DNA of 64,000 nt from Cladophialophora immunda (Eukaryota > Ascomycota > Eurotiomycetes > Chaetothyriales > Herpotrichiellaceae). Made by a program: the position numbers and the translations under genes. The stretch covers positions 5,422,855-5,486,854 of the forward strand of contig NW_015622544.1 in the NCBI RefSeq assembly GCF_000835495.1, in the 5' to 3' direction. The notes under the pieces are model-generated. The model was not told where the DNA came from, did not search any database, and saw only the letters and a list, made by a program, of their open reading frames with translations. This document shows positions 39,202-50,208 of this stretch, piece after piece (position 1 is the first letter of the stretch; every line of letters starts with the position of its first letter).

Positions 39202-40077
39202 AAACCAAAAGTCCTGTTTTCGACAGCTACCTAATCTGCCATGTGCTGGGGGTCCACGCAGTCAAAACAAAGGCCCGGAAATGAACTGTCCCATCTTTAA
39301 TGACTTGCGCTCCAGAATACTCCCTGAGTATCCACCTCCTTCAACACACCGGCTGGATCACACCTTCGCATCTCTTAACCCTCGTCACAGCGAGCGATAT
39401 TATCCCTTCCACATCGAGCCCTCCCCCTCACCTTGAATCATGACGACGGGAAATCGAGGACATGGAGCGGGAAAGTGCGTGAGAGAGACCGGTCAGGGAT
39501 ATACACAGGGCACAGCACCTGACATGCTTCTGGTACGGGGAGATTCTGGTGGAGGGGATGCCAAAGGCGCAGCGCTTCGACAGAGACCAGACGAGACGAG
39601 ACGATATACATGAACAAGCCCTCGAGTCCGGCGAGTCGCTGCCGTGAGGTGAGCCGAGGCTGCCAAAAGCCTTGGTAAATCCCCCAAGGACTAACCAGCC
39701 GTCCTGGACGTCCGTCTCCTTTCTCGACAGCAACCTCCTCTTCCACGATTGATAGCAAGCCCCGTCCACGCATGCTCCAATTGATCAACCCCCTGGTTTC
39801 CGTGCCTTGCATTGCTCCAGCTCCAGCTCCGGGCCACGACGATCGGCTGAAGTCATTTCCAGCGCAGTTGACGTCATTGGGGAAAGGGGGTAAAAATAAA
39901 ACGGGTGTATTGTGAAGCGATAGCGATGAATACAATGCAAAAGGAAGATTGAAAAATTAATTCTAGAATCGCTTTTGTATTGATTGACAACCCTTTCTCT
40001 TCCATTTATCTGATCTACCAAAGTAATAGCTCAGTCCTCGTTACCAAGGGCCTCTCAAATCCTTCGTCACAAACAGC

Positions 40078-41112
40078 ATGTCGAATGGCAAAAATGTCCT
40101 CATCGTCGGCCCAGGCTTCATAGGCTGGAATGTCCTCGACCACCTGGTGCGAGAAGGTTACAATGTGACTGGCTTGGTCCGGCGCGCGTCCCACGGTCAA
40201 CAGATCCAGTTCTCCGGAGCCAAGGCCGTGGTGGGAGACCTCAACGACACCACCTTCATCAAGACGCAGGCGCTCGAGAACGACATCATCTTCCACACCG
40301 CGACCGCGGACCACAAACCCAGCGCCGAGGCCGTCTGCGAGGGCGTGGCGGAGCGTGCCCGGCAGGGGAAGTCGACGATATACATCCACACGTCCGGCAC
40401 CAGCGTCTTGGCCGACAATGCGCGCGGCGAGTTCAAGGGCGACAAGGTCTATCACGACAACAACCGCGCCGAGATAGATTCCGTGCCGGACGATGCGCCA
40501 CATCGACAGATTGACCTGGCGATTCTGAAATACCAGAAGGAGATCGGCGACAAGGCCAAGATCGCCATCATGATCCCACCGTTGATTTACGGGTACAACC
40601 CTCAACACAGACGACTGACCATCCAGATCCCGACCCTCACCCGGTTCGCCATGAAGCACGGATTCGCGGGACATCTGGGGAAGGGATTAGCGGTCGAATC
40701 ACAAATCCACGTGCTCGATCTCGCGCAGGCGTATGTGACTTTGCTGCATCACATGGAACAAGCCCCGGCCCAGGAGTTCATGGACAACCCATACTTTTTC
40801 TGCGAAAACGGGCGTGAGGCTTCGTGGCGCGAAGTCGCAGAGATGATTGGCGAGGGCCTCCACAAGGCGGGCAAAATCAAAGATCCCACGCCAAAGACCA
40901 TTCCAGAGGACTTATGGGGTGACCTGTTTGGGGAATATTCCGCCGCCGTGGTAGGTTTGAACAGTCGGAGCAGGGCGGTGAGATTAAGGGAGCTCGGATG
41001 GCAACCCGGACAGAGAAGTATGGAGGAGAGCTTCCAGATGTTCGAATTGGCCGAGATCTTGAAAGAGGAAGGGGCCGATTTCCATGGATATACTGGGACG
41101 GCCGCCTCGTAG
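40078..41112 (+). CDS. NAD(P)-binding SDR, NAD-dependent epimerase/dehydratase type
   Basis: Single exon, 344 residues from ATG 40078. The N-terminus is a Rossmann strand and glycine loop, V-L-I-V-G-P-G-F-I-G (residues about 7-16), close to the G-x-x-G-x-x-G of extended and atypical SDRs. V-V-G-D-L-N-D near 53 is the usual aspartate-containing loop after the third strand, and T-A-T-A-D near 75 sits where the cofactor-binding strand ends. I-H-T-S-G-T-S (about 101-107) corresponds to the catalytic Ser/Thr strand. The canonical Y-x-x-x-K is not evident, and the substrate-binding P-P-L-I-Y-G-Y motif (about 168-174) is present, so it belongs to the epimerase/DUF1731-like or NmrA-like atypical group rather than classical SDRs. 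Substrate unknown; probably cytosolic. Not co-directional with its neighbours, so no pathway is suggested. Confidence 0.8.
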   Translation: MSNGKNVLIVGPGFIGWNVLDHLVREGYNVTGLVRRASHGQQIQFSGAKAVVGDLNDTTFIKTQALENDIIFHTATADHKPSAEAVCEGVAERARQGKSTIYIHTSGTSVLADNARGEFKGDKVYHDNNRAEIDSVPDDAPHRQIDLAILKYQKEIGDKAKIAIMIPPLIYGYNPQHRRLTIQIPTLTRFAMKHGFAGHLGKGLAVESQIHVLDLAQAYVTLLHHMEQAPAQEFMDNPYFFCENGREASWREVAEMIGEGLHKAGKIKDPTPKTIPEDLWGDLFGEYSAAVVGLNSRSRAVRLRELGWQPGQRSMEESFQMFELAEILKEEGADFHGYTGTAAS

Positions 41113-41706
41113 AGGGTGGAAACTCGCAGGAATGCTGGGGCTGGCAAGCTCCCAAAAGAAAGATGCTCGTTCGGCTCTATGTGGTCGGTGATGCTGATAT
41201 CAGGAGGAATATGACCGCCGTGCTCCAAGACCTACTCGTAGTCCTTACTCCAAAGGTCGTGTTCTCCATCTTCCCATGCTCAACAAGCCATTAATCCAAA
41301 AGTTGAGCACCGTTGTTCCGAGCCCCTGAGACGGTGTTCCACTTGTCGCCTTTCAACTCATTGCCCATGGTCTCTCGGGATTCCGATGTAAAGCGGGGGA
41401 CGTTCTGACTCTGGAGTCGGCCATCCAAGGAACCTCTCTCCAGTTCTGGACTTGGCCGCCAGCTTGCTCCAAGGTCTGTTCTGCCATATAGTGGATTCAC
41501 CCGACATCCAAGCCACATGGAGCCAATACAGACAGAGGCTCCTCCGATCCGACCATTTCAGTGAACATGACTTCGTCGATTGCTCTCGATCAAAGCCCAG
41601 ACAGACCAAGGGAACTTGTCTCTGCTTGCGGGCGAAGGCTTGAAGGGGCCCAATGGGTGGCAACACCGCTTGATCGAAAAGGCTTGTTTCATATGTCTTT
41701 GTTCAA
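41113..41706. other. Convergent 3' spacer
   Basis: 3' flanks of the SDR (+) and SYS1 (-). Nothing else recognised. Confidence 0.55.
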
Positions 41707-42401
41707 TTATACATTTTGGTCTCCTCTCACATTAACCATCTCATAGCTTGGACCAGCGTCATTCCTCATGCCCCTTCCCGGACTGCCTCGTACATGGTCA
41801 TCAACGACGGTTACCTCTGCGGAGCCGTTGGCAGCATTTTGACCAGTCGCTTTCTTGGGCGCCGGAGTGCCGAAAGATATAGGCTGCATTTCCCGATACC
41901 GACAAGCCCAGACCCCCAAAGTAATCATCAATATCGCGCTGGAGGCCTCTAGACTCCACCATAATAAATTCGTGGGAACGCCGCCCGTGTAGAAGGAGGT
42001 TATGAGGAGGTGGATGAAGTGGATCGTCAGGGCGAAGTCGGGGACAAGTTTCGAGCGGGAAATCAGGAGAAGGATTGGTATTACTCTTCACAAATGTCAG
42101 CTCAATGTACCCGTTAGATATTCTAAAGGGCAGGGGGGGTTGCCACATACGTTATAAAGCCGTCAACAACCCATAAGAAGCCCACGGTCCAGCCGACGGT
42201 CGTGTCCCCGCGCACGCTATTCCAATCAAATATCAAGTTCAAAGAAAATCGCTGGCCCAGAACCAAAGTCGTGAACAGTATCAGCACAAATGCCGTCGCG
42301 TAGTATGAGAGTTGCAGGAGGAGGATGGAGCGGATGATCTTCAGCGGCGGCAGTTCGGTCAGGGCGCCTGCGCGGGGAGGTTTGCGCCGTCGAGGGGGCA
42401 T
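41707..42401 (-). CDS. SYS1: Sys1, Golgi integral membrane protein
   Basis: Four-TM trans-Golgi protein that recruits the Arl3/ARFRP1 GTPase and thus the Arl1-GRIP golgin pathway (known for yeast and human Sys1). Exons 42401-42151 and 42085-41707 give 209 residues. The intron has a GTATGT donor, a GCTGAC branch site and a GTGAAG acceptor. The join restores F-I-T-V-I-P-I-L-L-L-I, a membrane helix. Landmarks: the basic P-P-R-R-R-K-P-P-R start, the conserved S-V-R-G-D-T-T-V-G-W luminal motif (about residues 65-75), T-N-L-L-W-W-S-L in the last helices, and C-R-Y-R-E-M-Q-P-I-S-F-G just after TM4. The tail is hydrophilic and variable. Divergently transcribed from COA6 across 428 bp. Confidence 0.94.
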
Positions 42402-42829
42402 GAGCAGTCACTCCTCGTCGTTTACAAGTAGAGAGACCGTAGTGTGTGAGTTGGGGCCGCAGAGGTTAGCATCGCCATGAAGATGGGGGTTGTCCTCGAT
42501 CTAGACACATGGCGGTCGCGGATAGTTGAAAGGTGTTTGAATAATTGGAGTCGGACAGCGAACCAAAATGACGATGCAATAATAACTCCGAGCCTCGTCA
42601 CGTGGAGGGCTGGGGGCTTCTAACCATCTCCAAAACGCTATTGAAGAATAAATCCGTCGGCGCCAGTGACATCTCATGAGGGACCTCTATACACGATCAG
42701 CGAGCACACAGCCTCTGGAAAGCAAATAAAAGCAGCCTCCCGCCTCTCCTACAACCTGAGCACTAGAACTGCCCTGTCGACTTCCCCAGCTCCTTCTCTT
42801 CCGTCTGCACGTTTCGATCTTCGCAGACC
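42402..42829. promoter_or_regulatory. Shared SYS1/COA6 divergent promoter with CACGTG
   Basis: 428 bp between outward-pointing starts. It contains a perfect CACGTG palindrome at 42599-42604, almost midway (about 200 bp from SYS1 and 230 bp from COA6), and a C/T-rich tract just before COA6. A shared bHLH site is inferred. Confidence 0.45.
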
Positions 42830-43333
42830 ATGGCCTGGGGTCTTCCAACCTGGCTGGTGGGCTCTGCCTCCTCTAATCCCTCTCTACCACAATCATCGAA
42901 CCTCCCCCCGCGATCGAAAGACGGCGGCTACGTGGCGCCCGACCGCACGTCTCGCGAACAATGCTACGAGTCCCGCGATATTTTCTTCCAGTGCCTAGAT
43001 CGGCACGACATATTAGACGCCGTCAAGGAGGACGAGAAGGCACGGAAGGTCTGTCCGGCGGAGGTGGCCGCCTACGAGAAGGACTGTGCGAGAAGTTGGG
43101 TGAGTACAATCTGATTGAGCGTCTCTTCAGGGTTGCGAGTCCGCAAAGCTGCATCCGCCGGAACCATGAATACTAATGTTGGTTATGCTTTGTGGCTCCA
43201 GATCAAATACTTTAAGGAGAAGAGAGTCGTGGATTACAAACGAGATCGCACGTTAGAGCAGATTGCAAAAGAAGACGCCGCGGCTGCTGCAAAGGCAAAG
43301 TCCGAGAGAAAAGGCAAGTCATGGTTCGGGTGA
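42830..43333 (+). CDS. COA6: Cytochrome c oxidase assembly factor COA6
   Basis: Intermembrane-space twin-Cys protein that helps copper delivery to Cox2 during complex IV assembly (family knowledge). Exons 42830-43099 and 43202-43333 give 133 residues. The 102-nt intron has a GTGAGT donor and a CTCCAG acceptor, phase 0. The fold is defined by C-Y-E-S-R-D-I-F-F-Q-C (C-x9-C) and C-P-A-E-V-A-A-Y-E-K-D-C (C-x10-C), the COA6/COX6B spacing. The join gives A-R-S-W-I-K-Y-F-K-E-K-R, the conserved block after the second Cys pair. D-R-T-S-R-E-Q before the first Cys favours COA6 over Cox12. No cleavable presequence, as expected for a Mia40 substrate. The C-terminus is a Lys/Ala/Glu-rich helix. Confidence 0.93.
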
Positions 43334-43693
43334 AGGAACAGGTGGATGTGCTGGGTTTGCATACGGCTTGGACGAGGTTTGCCACGGGCTCGCGAGCATG
43401 TAAGAGTCACCTGCGTGTTTCGGCGATATGGTATGCCAAAGATGGGACCTCGGTAGCTCGAGAGAGTTGACCGTGCTGGTCCTAAGGAGAGGACCGCCCA
43501 ACATTTCAGCCTATATTGATGAAGAGAAATGTACAGACAGGGCTGGGGATGTACAATAAGAAAGAATTGCATAGCGCGGACTCGGAAAATCACCTGCGTT
43601 TCGGTTTGACGGTGGGAAGGGCTTTCTGAATAAATATCTTCACTCGTGTTTAGGAGCACCACAGGCATCCGGTGTGACCAAGGTTTCAGTCCT
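43334..43693. other. Convergent 3' spacer
   Basis: 360 bp between the COA6 and COG5 stop codons. No feature recognised. Confidence 0.6.
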
Positions 43694-45184
43694 TTACCGC
43701 CCCAGCAAACCCACAACACTCCCGACCATGACCGCCGCCTCCCGTTCCCAATTATCTGCTTCTTGCTCGCCCTTTGCAGTCGACGTTGCTTTCGAATCAC
43801 CTACCAGCAGAGTCCTCGGCAGCTTCGAGCCGCGAAGGACACACTCGCGGATCTCCTGCCTGACAGTGTCCCGTTGACTTCGCAGCGTGCGTGCGGAAAC
43901 GCCTCCTCTTGTCAGGATCTCTTGCACACGAATGGATAATGAGGACGCTAGTGAGCGCCAGAAATATGAGGGGAGAGAGGCTGTGTCGAGTGCGCTGAGG
44001 AGCAACGAGAGGAAGTTGTCAGGGGTATTTGTTTTCGAGGACTCCGGAATTTCCTCCTCTTCCTCATCCGAGTCCTCCTCATCGTCATTGTTGGTGGATT
44101 TCTTGTCTTCCAGAGCTTCAACTTGCAGTAATGGATGGTCGGGGGCAGATATGCCGCGCAGCATGGCTTGAAGGGCGACAATATTCTGACATCGTGCACT
44201 TGTTTCCAACAAAGCACGGTCTAGTGTCGGTAATTGCCCCAGAGCTCTTCCTATCGATGCAGAACTCGACGTGATGGCCGTCTGTAAATAGCCCTGCAAT
44301 GCACGGAGCAGATATTCCGGCTCGAAGTCCTTCTTTCTCATCTTCTCTCCATCTATCCTCGGTGCCGGGGAGAGGAGATAAAGAATATGCACTGCGCTAG
44401 TGAACCGGGCACGGCTATCTTCTACTTCTCGATACGTGGGGCCAGAGGCTGTTGAAACTCCCCCGCCAGAACCCGAGGACAGTGTACTCATGGAGAACTC
44501 TCTGACAACGCGTCTTGCAAAGTCGAGGATCCGAGCCTCACCATCTTCGAAGACTCTCCCGCGCAAAGTTTTCACAAGGTTGATGCGTGCCAAGTCAGAG
44601 CCCTCCTTTCCCGTGATGACATCGCGAAACCCGAGAATTGAAAGCGTTGCGCGCACAAGCGCGCCGTGGTCCTCCTTACCGAATCTCGTAGTCCCTCCAA
44701 GACCAGACTCGGCAAGGATCACCTCGAATTGCCGTGCAAGATTGAGGATGCGCTGTACGCCCCGTCCTAAGCGGAGAACCTCCCAGCTCCGTTGGGCGGT
44801 GGTTTTGGCATCCCCTGCTTTCTGATGCCGGACCAGGACTTCCTTCTCCAACCGTTCGTAGCTGGCGTTGAGACGTGCTCGTTCCTCTTCTATCCTGGTG
44901 AGTATTCGTTGAGCAGCGGCATTCTGAGTCGCAGTATACGTTAGGATGTCGAGCGCGGAGCGGGAGGTAAGGGTATGGATATGCGAGTCGATTTCTTGCA
45001 GGTCGAAAAGGACGCGGGATAGTGGTGTGGTGAGGTCGATGGTTGGGTCGGACGGGTTGTTGGTAGCGAGAACAAGGGTGTTTGCATGTGTGTAAGGTGA
45101 GAAGTCGTCAGAGGTGAGAGCGTCAATGTCGATATAGGTCGACGTGGCGTTGCCTGAGTCGCCTCGGGTGGTCGTCGCAGCCAT
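43694..45184 (-). CDS. COG5: Conserved oligomeric Golgi complex subunit 5
   Basis: Lobe-B subunit of the COG tether that captures retrograde vesicles within the Golgi (family knowledge). Single exon, 496 residues from ATG 45184; open frame continues upstream without ATG. N-terminal signature: Y-I-D-I-D-A-L, D-D-F-S-P-Y-T-H-A-N, then P-L-S-R-V-L-F-D-L-Q-E-I-D (about 55-67), the typical Cog5 opening. A long helical region follows, including the S-W-E-V-L-R-L-G-R-G-V-Q-R-I-L-N-L-A-R block and the conserved P-E-Y-L-L-R-A-L-Q-G-Y-L segment. An acidic Asp/Glu run (about 385-400) sits in a loop before the last helices. Length fits filamentous-fungal COG5, shorter than the animal protein. Two genes from SYS1, another Golgi protein, though no shared regulation is visible. 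Confidence 0.9.
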   Translation of the reverse strand: MAATTTRGDSGNATSTYIDIDALTSDDFSPYTHANTLVLATNNPSDPTIDLTTPLSRVLFDLQEIDSHIHTLTSRSALDILTYTATQNAAAQRILTRIEEERARLNASYERLEKEVLVRHQKAGDAKTTAQRSWEVLRLGRGVQRILNLARQFEVILAESGLGGTTRFGKEDHGALVRATLSILGFRDVITGKEGSDLARINLVKTLRGRVFEDGEARILDFARRVVREFSMSTLSSGSGGGVSTASGPTYREVEDSRARFTSAVHILYLLSPAPRIDGEKMRKKDFEPEYLLRALQGYLQTAITSSSASIGRALGQLPTLDRALLETSARCQNIVALQAMLRGISAPDHPLLQVEALEDKKSTNNDDEEDSDEEEEEIPESSKTNTPDNFLSLLLSALDTASLPSYFWRSLASSLSIRVQEILTRGGVSARTLRSQRDTVRQEIRECVLRGSKLPRTLLVGDSKATSTAKGEQEADNWEREAAVMVGSVVGLLGR

Positions 45185-46279
45185 ATCCACGTTAGACCCC
45201 CAAGTCACCACGACGGCGAAGGCAAAATCGAGGTTGGGAGTTTCCTCTCTAACGCATCACATCAAGGCTTGCCTCTCCGAGGATAAGTGGAGGTTTTTGC
45301 CTCACTTCGGCCAAATAATGTTCACGTACATCAAAGGGCTTCCAAAGCTTTGCCGTATTGCTGCGCCAAGATGTCAGGTCGTACCTCATACCCGATCGGG
45401 ACGCAAGTGATGCCGCTCTGACATCTGCACGCAGGAGTACAATAGAACTTCACTAGCTATGACGGCAGTCATCCAGACGACAAGGAAGCAAGGACATTAG
45501 GAAAGGAGTGCGACGATGATGAATTACATCAGAAATACCTTGTCACCATGTCCGCCAAACAAGCAAAACATACAGGTTTGCCGAACGATGCACCGAGCCG
45601 CGCATGCTCCATGCATAGACATAACAAGGTAGAGCATACCAGATGGCATCTACTCCTCTTCTGCCAGTACTCAGTTGCCTCCCTGCGACCGTCATGCACA
45701 CAGATATCGGCTCTTATGGGCCTCATGGATCACTAGGCTCAGCTGGTGACCCAATCACGCCTGCAGCCTCATCTCAAAACGGCATGCCTGCGGACTGTAC
45801 ATGTCCAACACTAACACATGGAGTGTACAACCATCGCCACGACCGACTTATGGTCGCCTTCCTCCAACCGAGTCACTGATCACAATGGAACCACGAGAGC
45901 CTTGGCTCCTTGACCACCAGTTCGAGTGGCTCGGCGTGGCAGTCCAAGTTTCACCATGTGGTCTGATTCTCCTTGGCGGCAGGAAATCGTGTACAAATCA
46001 GATGCTTCTGCGTTAATTCTCCCACTGCCTGTCAGACCTCATCGAACGACGGGCTCGATGCTGGGCATAACGGATAGTGAATAAGAGATGCCCAACATGA
46101 CAAGATTCGAAAATGGATGACCTTGTGCCCTTACTCGATCGTGGTTCTCTTTTACCGACTCTAGTGTCTCATTACGAAGCCTTTACACAGCTTTATATTC
46201 ACCACTGCCCTGGACCTGCGCTTGTTGAAATTACTGAACCATTTTTCTGGAGTCTGGCACCAATGCTCTCGGCCATCAC
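45185..46279. other. Divergent promoter region of COG5 and PMC1
   Basis: 1.1 kb between outward-pointing genes. Contains several short ATG-initiated frames before PMC1 (e.g. from 46113) that could act as upstream ORFs if the leader is long. No other gene supported. Confidence 0.5.
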
Positions 46280-49200
46280 ATGGCACGCGCTACCGTCCCA
46301 CAACCGAGGGATAGTGAAGAAAACGCAAAGAATGGCAACAACCTATTTGCCTTCTCGCCAGAGCAACTTTCGCAGCTTACGAACCCGAAAAATCATGCCG
46401 CTCTCCTTGCATTAGGCGGACTGATAGGTTTAGAGAAGGGTCTGAAAACAGACCTCCGGGCTGGATTGAGCGTTGACGAGGAACAGCCGACTGGGCGAGA
46501 TGACAGAGATCGCTATGGATTCGCAAATCGCAAACGCGTCTTTGGCGAAAATGTGCTGCCCGAGAAAAAGCCAAAATCAATATGGAGACTCGCCTGGATC
46601 GCAATGCACGACAAAGTGCTGATCTTATTGAGTGTGGCTGCTGTTGTGTCGCTTGCACTCGGCCTGTACCAGACCTTCGGCCCCACGCAGGAAGAAGGCG
46701 CGAAGGTCGAATGGGTGGAGGGGGTCGCCATCATCGTCGCCATCCTGATTGTTGTGATTGTCGGTGCATTAAACGACTGGCAGAAGGAACGGCAGTTTGC
46801 AAAGCTCAATCGGAAAAGAGAAGACAGGCTCGTCAAGGTCGTCCGATCGGGCAGCACGATAGAAGTTTCAATCCATGCCATCTTGGTCGGAGATGTAATG
46901 GTGCTAGAACCAGGGGATGTTCTGCCCGTGGACGGTATCCTCATTGATGGACACAACGTCAGCTGTGACGAAGCATCCGCAACCGGGGAGTCAGACCTCA
47001 TCAAGAAAACACCCGCGGATGATCATATCCTTGCGCTCCAGGCAGAGAAAGGAGATTTCAAGAAGTTTGATCCATTTATGATCTCTGGTACCAAAGTGTC
47101 GGAAGGTGTTGGTACCTTCCTCGTCACTGCAGTTGGCATACACTCTGGTTTTGGGCATACTATGGTGTCTCTGCGTGAGGAGACAGATCTGACCCCACTA
47201 CAGTTCAAATTGAGTGCTCTCGCCGGTAGGCCTAACTTTCTACGAGACTTGGGGGACTCGTGCTGATGCTGCTGAAGGATACATTGCGAAGATTGGCAGT
47301 GGAGCTGGACTGCTTTTGTTCGCTGTTCTCTTCATCGAATTTCTAGCTAGAATCGGTTCAGACGATCGAAGTGCAGATGACAAGGCCCAACACTTTATGA
47401 ACATTCTTGTTACGGCGATTACAATCATTGTGGTGGCCGTTCCCGAAGGCCTACCACTAGCGGTTACCCTCGCTCTAGCATTCGCGACAAAGAGGATGAC
47501 GAAGGACAATAACCTCGTTCGACACCTTCAGTCCTGCGAGACCATGGGAAATGCAACGGTTATTTGCTCAGACAAAACGGGAACTTTAACCCAGAACATC
47601 ATGACTGTGGTAGCAGGGACAATAGGGGCTGGGACTATATCTTTCGGCGATCGCAGCAATGCCGCAGAAGAACCGACCTCCGCCTCGCCTCCAGCGCCCT
47701 ATACTAGACCTATGAAACGAACTCACCTATCCCATGGTGTCGCTGGGGCAGCAATGCTACCTGCGACTCGAGCTACAGGTCTACGGGATTCCGAGAAGAA
47801 TGCTCTGTCAATTCTTCCTCCACGGTTACGGGAACTCCTAAAGCAGTCGGTCGCTGTCAACACTACCGCGTTCGAAGGGAATGAAAAGGGGACGCTGACC
47901 TACATAGGATCTAAAACCGAGACCGCCCTCCTCGACTGGGCCAAACGGAATTTTGGGTTGGGTCCACTCAGCGTTGAGAGGTCCAACTACCCTTTGATTG
48001 AGCTGTACCCATTCGACTCTCGCCGGAAATACATGGGGGCCGTGGTCAGGTCATCAAGTGACCAATATCGCCTCTTCGTCAAAGGAGCCCCGGAGATCAT
48101 ACTGGAACGGTGCACTTCTGTACTAATCGAGCCTCTGGACCAGCTGGGACATGGACCCCTAGAGCTCGCTCAAAGGAAGACACTGACGGAGGTTATATCC
48201 ACATATGCGTCCCGCTCTTTGCGGACTCTGGCAATTGCATACCGCGATTTTGATCAGTGGCCGCCGACGACGAAAGCGAGCTCAAACCCAGACGTGACCG
48301 ACCAGCCACAAGCATCAGATGTCTTTGAGCAGATGATTCTCGTATGCATCGTCGGGATCCAGGACCCAGTCCGCGATGGCGTACCCTCGGCAGTGAAAGA
48401 TTGCCAACGTGCGTCGGTGGCCGTGAAAATGGTGACAGGCGATAACATCGAAACGGCCAGGGCCATTGCCAAGGAATGTGGCATTCTCGAGGATGATGGC
48501 TTGGTAATGGAAGGAGCCCAATTCCGCAACCTCGACAAGCGCGAGCTGCAATCAGCCGCTAAACGTCTTTGCGTCCTTGCGCGGTCCAGCCCGGACGATA
48601 AACGCATCCTGGTCAAAGTTCTGAAGGAGCAGGGGGAAGTGGTTGCGGTCACGGGAGATGGTACGAACGACGCAGCAGCACTGAGAGCCGCCGACGTGGG
48701 ATTTTCAATGGGAATTACAGGAACTGAAGTCGCTAAGGAAGCCTCCGACATTATCCTCATGGACGACAACTTCTCATCCATCGTTAAGGCCTTGGCCTGG
48801 GGCCGCACGGTGAACGACTCTGTGAAAAAGTTCCTCCAGTTTCAAATTACTGTCAACATCACAGCCGTTATACTCACTTTTGTCTCGGCGGTTTCGAACG
48901 ACGACGAAGCGTCCGTGCTCAATGCGGTTCAATTACTTTGGGTCAACTTAATCATGGACACGTTTGCGGCGTTGGCCCTTGCGACAGATCCCCCCAACTA
49001 TAGCGTCCTAGAGAGGAAGCCTGAACCTCGCTCTACAGCGTTGATCAACGTCACAATGTGGAAGATGATCATGGGTCAGTCACTCTACCAACTCACGGTT
49101 ACATTCATCCTCTACTTTGCTGGGCCTGACTTCCTGCACTATCCTACCGAGGAGCAGAAGACTTTAGTCTTCAACGTCTTCGTGTGGATGCAGATCTTCA

Positions 49201-49844
49201 AACTTGTCAACAGCAGGCGCATCGACAACAAACTCAATATCTTCCAAGGGCTGCACAAAAACTGGCTGTTCCAGCTGATGTTCACCATCATGGCGGTGGG
49301 CCAGGTGCTGATTGTGTTTGTGGGTGGAGATGCATTTGTGGTGACAAGGCTGAATGGCGTCCAGTGGGCCATTTCTTTGGTCTTGGGCTTCATGTCCATT
49401 CCGGTGGGCATCGTCATACGGCTTCTTCCCGATGCTGTGGCAGGCACGATTATCCGGTGGGTGGGTAAATTGTGGCGGTGGCTCGTGCCAGAAGTGATCA
49501 GGAAGAGGAAATCCAGATCAACAAACCTGCTGCCGGTCGACGAGGCTGACGAGGCTGACCAAGTGTTTCGCAGTGTTCGAGAAGGCCTAGCTTTCCTAAA
49601 ACGAATCCGTGGTGGTCGAATTCGTCTCTTAGGGCAAGGTATCATGCACCCCATCGAGATGGTGCGGCGCTCCTCAGTAGCATCAGGGTCATCCATTCCA
49701 CCGATGCACGCTGCGATTGCAATGCCAGGAATTTTGGCAGCCGGCCCTGGAGGATTGTCCCCGTGCCGGCCTCCCTCTCTTGTGTCGGAATATTCTGAGT
49801 CTCGGCCAGTGTCCGCCCACAGCCGATCCGGCGGAGGAGCGTAA
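46280..49844 (+). CDS. PMC1: Ca2+-transporting P-type ATPase, PMC1 (vacuolar PMCA type)
   Basis: P2B ATPase that moves cytosolic Ca2+ into the vacuole. Exons 46280-47225 and 47278-49844 give 1170 residues; the 52-nt intron (GTAGG donor, CTGAAG acceptor) joins L-S-A-L-A-G to Y-I-A-K-I-G just before TM3. P-type motifs in order: A-T-G-E-S (actuator), V-A-V-P-E-G-L-P-L-A (TM4 Ca site), C-S-D-K-T-G-T-L-T-Q-N (phosphorylated Asp), K-G-A-P-E (nucleotide binding), M-V-T-G-D-N-I-E-T-A, and V-T-G-D-G-T-N-D-A-A-A-L (hinge). TM5-10 follow, with N-L-I-M-D-T-F-A-A-L-A-L-A-T as TM6. The N-terminal F-A-F-S-P-E-Q-L and L-E-K-G-L-K-T-D blocks are typical of fungal Pmc1. The C-terminus is a long basic tail with no recognisable calmodulin-binding helix. 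In fungi expression is usually calcineurin/Crz1-dependent; no clear Crz1 site was found upstream. Confidence 0.96.
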
Positions 49845-50190
49845 CCCTCTGGGGTATTGTCTAATTTGCTGCTGTAGATCCTATGGCATATACGGAGTAC
49901 CTAGCTACTCTCTCTATTGTCAAGCATAGAAATACGGATGGGCCTCGCGCAAGGCTGAGGGTAACCATATTGGTGCTAGACTATTGGTTCTTTATCGTTA
50001 TCGCCATTTCCCCGCGGTGTCGAGGCGTTTACGAGGCACCGAGTCCCAATCATCGAGTCAGTGCCTTGGGCCAAAAGTACCAAACTGGGCTGTCCGAGTT
50101 TATCCGTGCCAAAATGTACCTCATCTGGAGGGGAACCAGTCCGAATCACGGTACGCTAGGAATCATGCGGGGTCGAATGAACGGTCTCGA

Positions 50191-50208
50191 ACGCACGCAC
50201 GCACGCAC
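50191..50208 (+). repeat. ACGC microsatellite
   Basis: Four and a half ACGC units in non-coding sequence. Confidence 0.85.

Larger units (their letters stand above)
36585..40077. other. Gene-poor stretch with hairpin and repeat island
   Basis: 3.5 kb without a supported gene. Contains a 12-bp palindrome CCGGACGTCCGG at 37463-37474, a perfect 11-bp hairpin at 38319-38344, a G/A-rich minisatellite, a duplicated segment at 38442-38581, and a TCATCC microsatellite at 39157-39201. The longest frames (e.g. 37530-38231) look random. Confidence 0.5.

Noticed and set aside
38492..39208. 238-codon minus-strand frame with Glu/Asp-rich start
   Set aside because: The acidic start is the translation of the TCATCC microsatellite, and the rest shows no family resemblance.
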